In this document: positions 27,151 through 36,170 of the stretch, one piece after another
Layout: the number at the start of each line of letters is the position of its first letter
Position numbering within the stretch: position 1 is the first letter of the stretch
From: Alcaligenes faecalis
Lineage (GTDB): Bacteria; Pseudomonadota; Gammaproteobacteria; Burkholderiales; Burkholderiaceae_B
Assembly: GCF_041521385.1 (NCBI RefSeq)
Contig: NZ_CP168006.1
Location: 2,198,858-2,262,857, forward strand
DNA: 64,000 bases
Direction of reading: 5' to 3'
Notes under the pieces: model-generated
What the model saw: only the letters and a program-made list of their open reading frames with translations
What the model was told of the DNA's origin: nothing
Databases searched by the model: none
Made by a program: the position numbers and the translations under genes

Positions 27151-27180
27151 AAAAAAAAACGCCATGCAGTTGCATGGCGT
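27151..27180 (-). terminator. Strong terminator directly after rpsJ
   Basis: On the minus strand a perfect 10-bp ACGCCATGCA / TGCATGGCGT stem (27159-27168 and 27171-27180) is followed by nine T residues. It closes the tRNA-tuf-rpsJ transcript 34 bases after the rpsJ stop and isolates rpsJ from the rest of the S10 genes. Confidence 0.93.
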
Positions 27181-27213
27181 TTCTTTCGATGTATCCCGAA
27201 CAGCTAGGCAGAA

Positions 27214-27525
27214 TTACTGCAGAGCGATTTCGACGTCAACACCGGCTGGCAAATCCAGACGCATCAGAGCATCAACGGTCTTGTCGGTAGGATCGACAAT
27301 GTCCATCAAACGCTGGTGGGTACGCATTTCAAACTGATCGCGCGATGTCTTGTTGACGTGCGGCGAACGCAGAATGTCGTAGCGACGGATACGTGTTGGC
27401 AGTGGCACTGGACCACGAACAACAGCGCCGGTGCGCTTGGCGGTTTCTACGATCTCAGCAGCAGACTGATCGATCAACTTGTAATCGTAAGCCTTCAGAC
27501 GGATGCGGATTTTCTGGTTTTTCAT
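27214..27525 (-). CDS. rpsJ: 30S ribosomal protein S10 (NusE)
   Basis: A 103-residue protein, [20 protein letters not shown]..., with [25 protein letters not shown] and the C-terminal [11 protein letters not shown]10 is a 30S protein and, as NusE, part of transcription antitermination complexes. It follows tuf by 146 bases, as in many proteobacteria. Unlike them it is followed by a strong terminator and a transporter operon, not by rplC. Confidence 0.98.
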   Translation of the reverse strand: MKNQKIRIRLKAYDYKLIDQSAAEIVETAKRTGAVVRGPVPLPTRIRRYDILRSPHVNKTSRDQFEMRTHQRLMDIVDPTDKTVDALMRLDLPAGVDVEIALQ

Positions 27526-27671
27526 GGGTAATCCTAAAGAACGATATAAGTAGGGGCTTTTTACCTGGGCCTATCGATTACTCGAAGAAACTCTGACTAA
27601 AAAGCATCCCTTTTGGGGGTAGCAAAGACGCGGTGGGAAAGTTGGTACCTTCACACCGCGATCAAGGCCTA
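27526..27671 (-). other. tuf-rpsJ spacer with hairpins
   Basis: This transcribed spacer contains a CGCGGTG / CACCGCG stem (27629-27635 and 27654-27660) with an 18-base loop, then a weak imperfect hairpin and five T residues on the minus strand near 27599-27603. It could be an attenuator or the remnant of the S10 leader. It is not strong enough to call a terminator. Confidence 0.35.
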
Positions 27672-28862
27672 TTACTTGATGATTTTTGCCACCACGCCAG
27701 CGCCAACGGTACGGCCGCCTTCGCGAATCGCAAAGCGCAGACCTTCTTCCATGGCGATAGGAGCGATCAGGGACACTTTCATCGAAATGTTGTCGCCTGG
27801 CAGAACCATTTCCTTGTCTTCGGGCAGCTCGATGGTGCCGGTCACGTCAGTCGTACGGAAGTAGAACTGAGGACGGTAGCCCTTGAAGAAAGGCGTGTGA
27901 CGACCACCCTCTTCTTTGGACAGAATGTACACCTCGGCGTCAAAGTCGGTATGAGGCATGATCGAACCGGGCTTGGCCAGAACCTGACCACGCTCCACGT
28001 CTTCACGCTTGGTACCGCGCAGCAACAGACCGACGTTATCGCCAGCTTCGCCTTGGTCCAGCAGTTTGCGGAACATTTCAACGCCGGTGCAAGTGGTCTT
28101 GACCGTGTCTTTGATACCCACGATTTCGATTTCTTCGCCAACCTTGATGATGCCGCGCTCAATACGACCGGTCACAACCGTACCACGGCCAGAGATCGAG
28201 AACACGTCTTCAACAGGCATCAAGAAGGTACCGTCAACGGCACGCTCAGGCGTAGGAATGTAGTTGTCCAGCGCCTCGGCCAGAGCCAGAACAGCTTGGC
28301 TGCCCAGGGGGCCTTCGTCGCCTTCCAGAGCCAGTTTGGCCGAACCCTTGATGATCGGGGTGTCGTCGCCGGGGAAGTCGTACTTGGACAACAGCTCACG
28401 AACTTCCATTTCAACCAGTTCGATCAGCTCTTCGTCATCGACCATGTCGGCCTTGTTCAGGAACACGATGATGTAAGGAACGCCAACCTGACGGCTCAGC
28501 AAAATGTGCTCGCGAGTCTGGGGCATTGGGCCATCAGCGGCCGAGCAAACCAAAATAGCGCCGTCCATCTGGGCAGCACCCGTAATCATGTTCTTGACGT
28601 AGTCAGCGTGGCCGGGGCAGTCAACGTGTGCGTAGTGACGGTTAGGCGTCTCGTACTCAACGTGCGAGGTGCTGATGGTGATACCACGTGCTTTTTCTTC
28701 AGGGGCGTTGTCAATCTGCGAGTAATCGCGTGCTTCGCCGCCAAATGCCTTGGACAGAACCGTGCAGATTGCAGCGGTCAGAGTGGTTTTACCGTGGTCA
28801 ACGTGACCGATAGTACCGACGTTGACGTGCGGTTTAGTCCGTTCAAACTTGCCTTTAGCCAT
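27672..28862 (-). CDS. tuf: Elongation factor Tu
   Basis: A 396-residue GTPase that delivers aminoacyl-tRNA to the ribosome. The G motifs [21 protein letters not shown] and NKADMVDD are visible, and the domain 2-3 sequences ([33 protein letters not shown]) are normal. Its upstream neighbours are tRNA-Thr, tRNA-Gly and tRNA-Tyr, the usual context of tufB. Its downstream neighbour is rpsJ, the usual context of tufA. The gene therefore marks a hybrid junction. Confidence 0.98.
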   Translation of the reverse strand: MAKGKFERTKPHVNVGTIGHVDHGKTTLTAAICTVLSKAFGGEARDYSQIDNAPEEKARGITISTSHVEYETPNRHYAHVDCPGHADYVKNMITGAAQMDGAILVCSAADGPMPQTREHILLSRQVGVPYIIVFLNKADMVDDEELIELVEMEVRELLSKYDFPGDDTPIIKGSAKLALEGDEGPLGSQAVLALAEALDNYIPTPERAVDGTFLMPVEDVFSISGRGTVVTGRIERGIIKVGEEIEIVGIKDTVKTTCTGVEMFRKLLDQGEAGDNVGLLLRGTKREDVERGQVLAKPGSIMPHTDFDAEVYILSKEEGGRHTPFFKGYRPQFYFRTTDVTGTIELPEDKEMVLPGDNISMKVSLIAPIAMEEGLRFAIREGGRTVGAGVVAKIIK

Positions 28863-28905
28863 GGCAGACTCCTGAAGGGATAGAACGATAGAGAGAAGAG
28901 AGATG

Positions 28906-28980
<75 letters not shown>

Positions 28981-29018
28981 ATTCAACTTCAGCCCAGAAT
29001 GGCCAAAGATTTTAAACC

Positions 29019-29092
29019 TGGAGCGGGTGAAGGGGATCGAACCCTCGTCTTAAGCTTGGAAGGCTTCTGCTCTACCATTGAGCTACACCCGC
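29019..29092 (-). tRNA. tRNA-Gly (anticodon TCC)
   Basis: Acceptor GCGGGTG / CACCCGC, anticodon loop CTTCCAA, T loop TTCGATC, discriminator T and encoded CCA. The outermost anticodon-stem pair is G-A, a mismatch. It lies between tRNA-Tyr and tRNA-Thr, as in other proteobacterial tRNA-tuf operons. Confidence 0.95.
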
Positions 29093-29148
29093 AGACTTTT
29101 CTTCACCCTCTCCTAAAGCCGCCTTGCTGGCTGACTTTAGAAAAGTGC

Positions 29149-29235
29149 TGGTGGTGGGAGTTGGATTCGAACCAACGTAGGCGCAGGGCCAACAGATTTA
29201 CAGTCTGCCTCCTTTAACCACTCGGACATCCCACC
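29149..29235 (-). tRNA. tRNA-Tyr (anticodon GTA)
   Basis: An 87-base class II tRNA with a long variable arm. Acceptor GGTGGGA / TCCCACC, anticodon loop CTGTAAA, T loop TTCGAAT and encoded CCA. It is the first gene of the tRNA-tuf-rpsJ transcript. Confidence 0.96.
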
Positions 29236-29250
29236 CGAAGCGAAAATCGA

Positions 29251-29279
29251 ATTATGGACATATTTTGGGAAGTCGTCAA
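29251..29279 (-). promoter_or_regulatory. Promoter of the tRNA-Tyr/Gly/Thr-tuf-rpsJ operon
   Basis: On the minus strand TTGACG (29274-29279) and CATAAT (29251-29256) are separated by exactly 17 bases. The start would fall near 29245, about ten bases before the tRNA-Tyr 5' end. This is a near-consensus sigma-70 promoter, as expected for stable RNA. Confidence 0.75.
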
Positions 29280-29561
29280 GCCTTTTAGGAAGAAAACTGA
29301 ATAATTCGATGAATTTTTTAGAAAAACCTGATTTTGAACGCTTTTCTTACTGGTTTCTTCACTGTTTCCTAAGGCTATAAGCACCGTATTTGAGTACTTT
29401 AAAAGCTGAAAAAACAGGGACAGATACGGGTAAACACATAGATTTTTCTCTGTTTTCAGCATCTATGATTGTAAACAAAAGAAACGAAACTATATTTTCC
29501 GATTTTAGTTCGACTTGCAGAAAGATGGCCCCCAGCAGCAAAACGCGAGCCATCGCAAAGA
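29280..29561. other. Non-coding spacer between the tRNA promoter and parB terminator
   Basis: An A+T-rich stretch of about 280 bases. I see no gene, repeat or further tRNA in it. It may contain upstream activating sequence for the tRNA promoter. Confidence 0.5.
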
Positions 29562-29586
29562 AAAAGCCGACCTGGGGCCGGCTTTT
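29562..29586 (-). terminator. Terminator after parB
   Basis: An AAAAGCCG / CGGCTTTT stem (29562-29569 and 29579-29586) is followed on the minus strand by a T-rich run. It closes the mnmG-rsmG-parA-parB transcript. Confidence 0.8.
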
Positions 29587-29627
29587 CTACAGCAGTCGCA
29601 TCGTCTTTCGTGTGGCACGAACTTAGC

Positions 29628-30566
29628 TTAATCGTCCGTTTGCTCCAGCAAGGACGACAAGCCCTGCTTTTCCAGCAAGGTATTCAGGTGTTCCCAACCA
29701 TGAAAAGCAATCTGTAGTTGGCCTTTATCCTTGGCACCAACCTTCAAGGTCACTTTAGTTCCCAGGTGATCAGACAGCACTTTTTCAAAACGCTGCACAT
29801 CGCCACTGCGACTGGCTTTGCTTTGAGCCTGTTTGCTAGCGGGCTCGTCATCCTCGTGCAGGGCTCGGGCAACCAGTTTTTCGGTTTCACGCACCGACAG
29901 ACGGCGGGCAATCACCTCGTTGGCCAGCATGATCTGGCGCGCGGCATCCATGGCCAGCAAGGCGCGAGCGTGCCCCATATCGATATCTCCCGCCAACAAC
30001 ATGATCTGTACTGGCTCTGCCAGGTTGATCAAGCGCAGCAGGTTACTGGTGGTCGAGCGCGAACGACCAATCGCCTGGGCAGCCTGCTCGTGGGTCAAAC
30101 CAAACTCGTCCAACAGACGTTTCACGCCTTGTGCCTCTTCCAGCGGATTCAGATCTTCACGCTGAATGTTCTCAATCAGGGCCATGATGGCGGCGTTTTC
30201 ATCCCCCACTTCGCGCACCAGGACTGGGACTTCTTCCAGCCCAGCAATTTGCGACGCGCGGAAACGGCGTTCACCGGCGATAATTTCGTATTTGCCCTTA
30301 TCCTTACCCGACAAAGGACGCACCAAAATAGGCTGCATCACACCCTGGGTGCGAATGGATTCGGCCAGCTCATTCAAGGCTCCCTCGTCCATTCGAGTAC
30401 GCGGCTGATACACCCCTGCCTTCAGCAGCTTAACGGGCAGATTGGAAGGCGGACCATCGCTCACCGCCGCTTCGCCCTTTTTCCCTATAGTTGCGATAGC
30501 GCCTGTGTCTGCGCCGAGCAAGGCATCCAAGCCTCGACCTAGACCTTTTGGTTTTCGTGTAGCCAT
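29628..30566 (-). CDS. parB: Chromosome-partitioning protein ParB (CTPase, parS-binding)
   Basis: A 312-residue ParB/Spo0J protein. The N-terminus has KGLGRGLDALLG, a typical ParA-interacting peptide. The CTP-binding motif region has ELAESIRTQGVMQPILVRP and GERRFRASQIAGLEEVPVLV with the GERR box. The helix-turn-helix recognised by parS reads LTHEQAAQAIGRSRSTTSNLLRL. It lies 29 bases after parA and acts on the four parS sites found between 31.8 and 43.5 kb. Confidence 0.97.
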   Translation of the reverse strand: MATRKPKGLGRGLDALLGADTGAIATIGKKGEAAVSDGPPSNLPVKLLKAGVYQPRTRMDEGALNELAESIRTQGVMQPILVRPLSGKDKGKYEIIAGERRFRASQIAGLEEVPVLVREVGDENAAIMALIENIQREDLNPLEEAQGVKRLLDEFGLTHEQAAQAIGRSRSTTSNLLRLINLAEPVQIMLLAGDIDMGHARALLAMDAARQIMLANEVIARRLSVRETEKLVARALHEDDEPASKQAQSKASRSGDVQRFEKVLSDHLGTKVTLKVGAKDKGQLQIAFHGWEHLNTLLEKQGLSSLLEQTDD

Positions 30567-30595
30567 GCTTACATTCCTATTGATTCTTGTGTGCC

Positions 30596-31411
30596 TTACG
30601 CCTTATCGCTGCGGGAGTCTTTCTTCAAACGCTTGATCAACTCTTTACCAAAGTCCAAATAGGCCTTGGCACCCCGGGAGTTCTTATCGTAGACAATACC
30701 GGGCATACCGTGACTTGGCGCCTCAGCCAAACGCACATTACGTGGTACCACCGTCTTGAACACCTTATCGCCAAAGTGTGTCTCGATCTGATTGGAGACT
30801 TGCTGCTGCAAAGTTACGCGGCCATCAAACATCACTCGCAGCAAGCCAATCAACTGCAAATCCGGGTTGATATTGCGATAGACCCGCTTAACCGTATTGA
30901 CCAGATCTGACAGTCCTTCCAGAGCAAAATATTCGCACTGCATGGGGATGATGACCCCGTGTGCGCTGGCCAGGCCATTGAGCGTTAACAACGACAAAGT
31001 AGGTGGACAGTCGATCAGCACAAAATCGTAATCGTCCAGTACCTGTGCCAGAGCTTGTTTCAGTTGTTGCTCGCGCTCTTGCATCTGGATCAGGTCGATT
31101 TCTGCGCCCGACAGCTCCCGGTTGGAAGGCAGGACATCGTAACCACCTGTTTCTGAATGTATCTTTACACTAGCAATACCTTCATCGCCAATGAGCACTT
31201 GATACAAATTACCAGACAGACTGTTCTTATCAATACCACTACCCATAGTGGCATTACCCTGGGGATCCAGGTCAATCAACAAAACTTTTTTCTTCAGCAA
31301 CGCAAGTGCAGCTGCCAAATTGATTGCAGTGGTTGTCTTGCCCACCCCGCCCTTTTGGTTTGCGATACAAAACACATAGGCACGGGGAGATTTTTCGTCG
31401 TTTTTACTCAT
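30596..31411 (-). CDS. parA: Chromosome-partitioning ATPase ParA
   Basis: The start is ATG 31411 (271 residues, MSKNDEKSPRAYVFCIANQ) with AGGA six bases upstream; it lies just after the rsmG stop. A longer frame from 31444 would overlap rsmG. The deviant Walker A KGGVGKTT (residues 20-27), the DLDPQGNATMGSG motif and LIDCPPTLSLLT are those of ParA/Soj. With ParB it segregates the origin region. Confidence 0.97.
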   Translation of the reverse strand: MSKNDEKSPRAYVFCIANQKGGVGKTTTAINLAAALALLKKKVLLIDLDPQGNATMGSGIDKNSLSGNLYQVLIGDEGIASVKIHSETGGYDVLPSNRELSGAEIDLIQMQEREQQLKQALAQVLDDYDFVLIDCPPTLSLLTLNGLASAHGVIIPMQCEYFALEGLSDLVNTVKRVYRNINPDLQLIGLLRVMFDGRVTLQQQVSNQIETHFGDKVFKTVVPRNVRLAEAPSHGMPGIVYDKNSRGAKAYLDFGKELIKRLKKDSRSDKA

Positions 31412-31413
31412 GA

Positions 31414-32085
31414 TTATCCTTGCTGCACCAACCACACTAGACAACGCTGTGCCTCTAGCTCCGGTACGGTTAATGATTCTATTCGTTCGACCTGCCAGTT
31501 ACTTTCCGATTGCAATGCGGCTATTTCTAAATCAGGTTCTTTACCCTTCATAGCTGCAATGCGCCCACCTGGGCGAACATGCCTGCCTGCCAAATTCACG
31601 AAATCAAGCAGCGAAGAAAAAGCTCGGGAGACCACAATATCTGCCTGCATGGGCTCCTGCTGCTCCACACGTACATGCATGGCCGACAAATTGGGCAAGG
31701 CCAAAACCCCAACCATTTGACGAACAAATGCCATTTTTTTCTCAACCGCATCAATGCAAGTAATGTTCCACGTGGAACACGATGCTGCCAAAACAACACC
31801 CGGCAAACCAGCCCCTGACCCTACATCAACAATCCGAACAGCCTCTTGAGTCGATTGATTGCAGCTGGCCAGATAACTCTGGAACGGGCGAACAATCGAC
31901 AGGCTATCAAAAATATGCTGCACCAGCATTTGATCTGGGTCACGCAAGGCAGTCAGGTTGTAAGTACGGTTCCACCGCTGCAACTGCTTAATATAATTCA
32001 GTAGCTTACGCACCAAGGCGGGATCTTGATCCAAGCCTAAATCCTGTAAGGCCTGATTCAGCCGTTCTGAAAAAATATCGCTCAT
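31414..32085 (-). CDS. rsmG: 16S rRNA (guanine-527-N7) methyltransferase RsmG
   Basis: A 223-residue SAM-dependent methyltransferase. Motif I is [15 protein letters not shown]; the N-terminal helical part includes [25 protein letters not shown], strongly conserved in GidB (the NLTA and HxxDSL parts are diagnostic). It overlaps the mnmG stop by 4 bases. A perfect parS sequence lies within the coding region at 31764-31779. Confidence 0.97.
   Translation of the reverse strand: MSDIFSERLNQALQDLGLDQDPALVRKLLNYIKQLQRWNRTYNLTALRDPDQMLVQHIFDSLSIVRPFQSYLASCNQSTQEAVRIVDVGSGAGLPGVVLAASCSTWNITCIDAVEKKMAFVRQMVGVLALPNLSAMHVRVEQQEPMQADIVVSRAFSSLLDFVNLAGRHVRPGGRIAAMKGKEPDLEIAALQSESNWQVERIESLTVPELEAQRCLVWLVQQG
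31764..31779. other. parS site 1 (inside rsmG)
   Basis: TGTTCCACGTGGAACA is a perfect 16-bp palindrome differing from the classic TGTTTCACGTGAAACA only by the symmetric C/G change. It lies in the rsmG coding sequence, so the site and the protein constrain each other. Confidence 0.9.
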
Positions 32086-33998
32086 GCCGTTTGTTTGTTT
32101 TTTTGCTTGCGCTTCAGGTGTACCAACAATAAAGAAACTGCCGCAGGTGTTACACCCTGAACACGTCCGGCCTGCCCAATGGTCAAAGGCTTAGCAGCCT
32201 TCAAACGTTGACGCACTTCAATCGACAATCCTTTGATGTCGTCGTAATCCAGATCCTCTGGAATGGCCTGCTCTTCCAGAGCTGCTTGACGAGTAACCTC
32301 GTCTTGCTGGCGTGCCACATAGCCAGCATATTTCACTTGGATTTCCACCTGCTCAACATGCACAGGATCATCCAGACCTGGACCTGCCACTGGCATGCCT
32401 TGATCATTCAACACGGCCATCAACTTTGCATAGTCCACTTCAGGACGTTTAAGCAAATCGAAGAAGGAATACTCCCGTTCGATATTTTTACCTAACAGTT
32501 CGTGAGCCTGTTCAGCAGGTAAGCTGCGAGGATTCACCCAGGTAGCCTTTAAGCGTTCAATTTCACGTGCAACAGCATCACGCTTGCGATTGAAATGATC
32601 CCAACGGGCATCGTCCACCAAGCCCAGTTCACGACCTATTTCAGTCAGTCGCTGGTCTGCATTATCTTCCCGCAGGCTCAAACGGTATTCGGCGCGAGAG
32701 GTAAACATGCGGTAAGGCTCGGTCACCCCACGGGTAATCAAATCGTCTACCAGCACACCCAGGTAAGCCTCGTTACGGCGTGGATACCACTGCTCTTTCT
32801 CTTGCGCCAAACGGGCGGCGTTCACCCCGGCCAACAAACCTTGAGCGGCTGCCTCTTCATACCCCGTCGTGCCGTTGATCTGGCCGGCAAAGAACAAGCC
32901 ACGAATCTGTTTGGTTTCCAAGGTAGGGTATAAGGACCGAGGATCAAAATAATCGTACTCAATCGCGTAACCGGGACGCATGATGCGAGCATTTTCCAAA
33001 CCTGGCAGGCTGCGCACCATAGCCAGTTGAATATCGAAAGGCAAGCTGGTCGAGACACCGTTTGGGTAGATCTCGGTCGTGCTCAAGCCTTCTGGCTCCA
33101 AAAACACTTGATGACTGCTTTTGTCCGCAAAGCGATGAATCTTGTCTTCGATAGAGGGGCAGTAACGCGGGCCAATCCCCTCAATGGTGCCCTGATCGCT
33201 ATACATGGGCGAGCGATCCAGACCCGAACGAATAATATCGTGGGTACGCTCGTTAGTATGCGTAATCCAGCACGGCATCTGTTGGGGATGCATGGAAACA
33301 TCGCCCATATAGGAAAACACCGGAATCGGATCACTATCGCCAGGCTGGACTTCCAAGCGGGAAAAATCGATGGTGTTGGCATCAATACGTGGAGGAGTCC
33401 CTGTCTTCAATCGCCCTTGTGGCAACTGCAGTTCTTGCAAGCGATGCGCCAGGCTGATAGATGGAGGATCCCCTGCCCGGCCTGCTGAGTAATTATTCAG
33501 GCCTACATGAACCAGTCCATTCAAAAAGGTACCCGCTGTCAGGACCACGGATTTGGCCTTGAACTTCAAGCCAATCTTGGTGACAGCACCCACCACCTGA
33601 TCACCTTCCACAATCAAGTCTTCAACTGATTGCTGGAACACCATCAAGTTGGGCTGGTTCTGCAAAACCTCGCGAATTGCCTTGCGGTACAAGGAACGGT
33701 CAGCCTGAGCTCGAGTGGCGCGCACGGCTGGCCCTTTGGAGCTATTCAGGGTTCGGAATTGAATACCAGCGTAATCGGTAGCCAAAGCCATTGCCCCGCC
33801 CAGCGCATCCACTTCCTTGACCAAATGCCCCTTGCCAATCCCCCCAATAGAAGGGTTGCAGGACATCTGCCCCAAGGTATCCATATTATGGGTTAGTAAT
33901 AAGGTAGACACGCCGGTTCGAGCTGCCGCTAAAGCCGCTTCGGTACCAGCATGTCCGCCGCCTATGACAATAACGTCAAACTCTTCGGGATAAATCAT
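32082..33998 (-). CDS. mnmG: tRNA uridine-34 carboxymethylaminomethyl-modifying enzyme MnmG (GidA)
   Basis: A 638-residue FAD/NADH enzyme that, with MnmE, modifies the wobble uridine of several tRNAs. The FAD motif [15 protein letters not shown] lies near residue 13, followed by [23 protein letters not shown] (the SCNPSIGG box is diagnostic). The Cys-containing segment [14 protein letters not shown] and C-terminal [17 protein letters not shown] are present. It heads the leftward mnmG-rsmG-parA-parB operon, and DnaA boxes and parS sites lie directly upstream. Its partner mnmE is also in this window at 54.3 kb. Confidence 0.97.
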   Translation of the reverse strand: MIYPEEFDVIVIGGGHAGTEAALAAARTGVSTLLLTHNMDTLGQMSCNPSIGGIGKGHLVKEVDALGGAMALATDYAGIQFRTLNSSKGPAVRATRAQADRSLYRKAIREVLQNQPNLMVFQQSVEDLIVEGDQVVGAVTKIGLKFKAKSVVLTAGTFLNGLVHVGLNNYSAGRAGDPPSISLAHRLQELQLPQGRLKTGTPPRIDANTIDFSRLEVQPGDSDPIPVFSYMGDVSMHPQQMPCWITHTNERTHDIIRSGLDRSPMYSDQGTIEGIGPRYCPSIEDKIHRFADKSSHQVFLEPEGLSTTEIYPNGVSTSLPFDIQLAMVRSLPGLENARIMRPGYAIEYDYFDPRSLYPTLETKQIRGLFFAGQINGTTGYEEAAAQGLLAGVNAARLAQEKEQWYPRRNEAYLGVLVDDLITRGVTEPYRMFTSRAEYRLSLREDNADQRLTEIGRELGLVDDARWDHFNRKRDAVAREIERLKATWVNPRSLPAEQAHELLGKNIEREYSFFDLLKRPEVDYAKLMAVLNDQGMPVAGPGLDDPVHVEQVEIQVKYAGYVARQQDEVTRQAALEEQAIPEDLDYDDIKGLSIEVRQRLKAAKPLTIGQAGRVQGVTPAAVSLLLVHLKRKQKNKQTA

Positions 33999-34048
33999 GT
34001 CAGAACAGCTAAAAAGTAAAAATCAATTATACGATTACCAGCGGTGTA

Positions 34049-34064
34049 TGTTCCACGTGAAACA
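34049..34064. other. parS site 2
   Basis: TGTTCCACGTGAAACA matches the classic parS with one base change in the left half. It lies 51 bases upstream of the mnmG start. Confidence 0.9.
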
Positions 34065-34079
34065 CATGGAACCAATATC

Positions 34080-34095
34080 TGTTCCACGTGGAACA
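34080..34095. other. parS site 3
   Basis: TGTTCCACGTGGAACA, identical to site 1. It is 31 bases from site 2 (start to start), so the two form a close pair next to the mnmG promoter region. Confidence 0.92.
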
Positions 34096-34117
34096 CAGTT
34101 TTTTGCGTAAAAACCAC

Positions 34118-34339
34118 TGTGGATAACTTTGTGGAGAAAGAGGCCGTTCTTTATCTCTAGACAACTTTCCAAGGTCCAGGCAACGGCTGCGAAGATTTTT
34201 CTTGCCCATGATACGCTAGGGAGCGAAGCCATAAAAGGCGCGCGTATTGCTCCTAAATCCCCTAAAAATGGGTATCTAAGCGGGTGCTCTACCTTGGGTG
34301 GATAAAATCGACATGGGCAGGGAGCCAAATTGTGGATAA
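34118..34339 (-). other. DnaA-box cluster A (two perfect 9-mers)
   Basis: TGTGGATAA occurs at 34118-34126 and 34331-34339, the reverse complement of the consensus TTATCCACA. Both point the same way. Confidence 0.85.
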
Positions 34340-34874
34340 CAGAGCAAAAAAGAAACGCTGCTTGAGAAGCAGGAATACCAGTATCCAATCTAGTGGCAAA
34401 GGAGATTTCGCCGCTCCGAATACAAGAGAGCGCCTCGATATCCCGACCTGACTACGTTAGCTCTAGTCCTAAAAAGTCCTAAGAACAAAAAAAGAGCTCA
34501 CTCAGATAAGTTTAGGCTGTCTGCAACAGGCAAGCATAGATTGCCTCTATCCTGATCCGTTTGAAAATGTGCCACCCTATTGAAGGCTATGCTTAAGACA
34601 TAGGTTTGTCATAAAAATTCCTTCAATCACAACGAATACCCGTGATGGAGCAATTAGAAGAAGAACAAGCAGCAAGAAAAAACGGGACCCGACACCCATA
34701 TAGGCAACAGCTATATCAATACAAGAAACTGTCCTGAGTGATCGGTTCCACGATCAACAGATACGCGCAGAATCTATGGTATTTTCGACAAGAATTTGTC
34801 CGATACTTCGCCACCCAACTTTTTACTCAAACCTGAAGCGCGGGTGCATTTTTATTATTCATATCAGTAGACCC

Positions 34875-36047
34875 ATGCAGATCACATCCAAGCTCCCTTC
34901 TGTGGGCACCACCATCTTTACCACCATGAGCCAGCTGGCTCTGGAACATAAGGCCATTAACCTGGGCCAGGGCTTTCCAGACTTCAATCCGGATCCAGCC
35001 CTGATTGAGGCTGTGCACCAAGCCATGCTGGATGGCATCAACCAGTATCCTGCCATGGCGGGCTACCCTGCCCTGCGAGCCGCTATTGCCAGCAAGGCGC
35101 AGGCTCGGTATGGCCGCCTTTACAACGTGGATACGGAAATCACCGTCACCAGTGGCGCTACTGAGGCTTTAATGGCCAGTTTCCAGGCCTTTGTGCACAC
35201 AGGCGATGAAGTCATCGTGATCGAGCCCTGCTACGACCTGTATATCCCCGCCATCGAGCTGGCCGGCGGTACCCCTGTTGCTGTCCCCATGACAGCGCCT
35301 AGCGAGGCTGTACCCTACTATCGCGTCGACTGGGACCGTGTGGAGCAAGCCATAACCAGCAAGACCCGTATGCTGGTAATCAATTTCCCACACAACCCAA
35401 CCTGCACCATCTTGCAACCTCAGGATCTGGACGCGTTGGAGCAGATTGTTGAAAAGCATCCTTCTTTGATCATCTTGTCCGACGAGGTCTATGAACACCT
35501 GACCTTCGATCAGAAAGAGCATCTAAGCCTTGCTACCCGTCCTCTCCTGGCAGAACGAGCAGTCATCGTTTCTTCCTTTGGCAAAACCTTCCACGCCACA
35601 GGTTGGAAAGTAGGCTACTGTTGTGCTTCTGCCAGTCTCAGCATGGAAATTCGCAAGGTCCACCAATACACTGTCTTTACCGTTCCTAGCCCCTTACAGG
35701 CCGGTTTAGCCACCTATATGCAGGATCCAGCCACCTGGGAGAGTCTGCCCGCTTTCTACCAGGAAAAACGCGATCATTTGCACCATGGTCTGCAGAACAC
35801 CCGTTTTACTCCTATGCCCTGTGAAGGGACTTTCTTCTTGCTAGCCAGCTATGAACACATTTCAGAACTGTCCGAGCTGGATTTTGCCAAGCATTTGAAC
35901 CAGAACTATGGCGTAGGCGCGATCCCCGTGTCAGCCTTCTACCTGAATCCCAATTCTGAGCAGGCTAACCATCGTTTGCTGCGTTTTTGCTTTGCCAAGC
36001 AGCTCAGCACCTTGGACCAGGCTATTGAACGCCTGATAAAGGTCTAA
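34875..36047 (+). CDS. PLP-dependent aminotransferase (class I/II, methionine aminotransferase YbdL-like)
   Basis: The start is ATG 34875 (390 residues, MQITSKLPSVGTTIFTTMSQLA), which matches the length and N-terminus of YbdL-like enzymes; the frame continues upstream to 34776 but that part is not family-like. No clear Shine-Dalgarno is seen. The family motifs NLGQGFPDFNPDP, VTSGATEALMASFQAF, INFPHNPTC and the PLP lysine in SSFGKTFHATGWKVGY are present. E. coli YbdL prefers methionine, histidine and phenylalanine. The gene lies between two DnaA-box clusters and is followed by a terminator. Confidence 0.9.
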   Translation: MQITSKLPSVGTTIFTTMSQLALEHKAINLGQGFPDFNPDPALIEAVHQAMLDGINQYPAMAGYPALRAAIASKAQARYGRLYNVDTEITVTSGATEALMASFQAFVHTGDEVIVIEPCYDLYIPAIELAGGTPVAVPMTAPSEAVPYYRVDWDRVEQAITSKTRMLVINFPHNPTCTILQPQDLDALEQIVEKHPSLIILSDEVYEHLTFDQKEHLSLATRPLLAERAVIVSSFGKTFHATGWKVGYCCASASLSMEIRKVHQYTVFTVPSPLQAGLATYMQDPATWESLPAFYQEKRDHLHHGLQNTRFTPMPCEGTFFLLASYEHISELSELDFAKHLNQNYGVGAIPVSAFYLNPNSEQANHRLLRFCFAKQLSTLDQAIERLIKV

Positions 36048-36070
36048 AGGCCCTTCTCCCCGCCTTCATC

Positions 36071-36095
36071 AAACCGCCGTCAGGCGGTTTTTTTT
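36071..36095 (+). terminator. Terminator after the aminotransferase gene
   Basis: A perfect AAACCGCC / GGCGGTTT stem (36071-36078 and 36083-36090) with a GTCA loop is followed by T residues. Confidence 0.93.
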
Positions 36096-36113
36096 GCCGC
36101 CGGATCGCCCCAA

Positions 36114-36170
36114 GAAAAAAGTTTCCCCTCTGGGACAGCAAACCGAAGGCGTAGCAAGGAGGCGCCTTTT
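36114..36170. repeat. Dispersed repeat copy A, directly after a terminator
   Basis: This segment shares the core CAGYAARCCGAAGGCGTAGC and a flanking TCCCTC-GGG block with 42344-42400. Both copies follow a terminator by about 20-40 bases and contain short complementary A-rich and T-rich ends that could pair. It looks like a family of short extragenic repeats. Only two copies are in the window. Confidence 0.6.

Larger units (their letters stand above)
33999..34874. other. Intergenic origin segment 1 (two parS, two DnaA boxes)
   Basis: This 876-base gene-free stretch upstream of mnmG holds two parS sites (34049 and 34080) and two perfect DnaA boxes (34118 and 34331). The rest, about 34.35-34.87 kb, shows no gene or clear repeat. 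It would also contain the mnmG promoter on the minus strand and the aminotransferase promoter on the plus strand; I cannot place either with confidence. Confidence 0.75.

Noticed and set aside
27633..28883. 416-codon plus-strand frame antisense to tuf
   Set aside because: A known artefact over tuf genes. The minus-strand protein is unmistakably EF-Tu, and nothing supports expression of the antisense frame.
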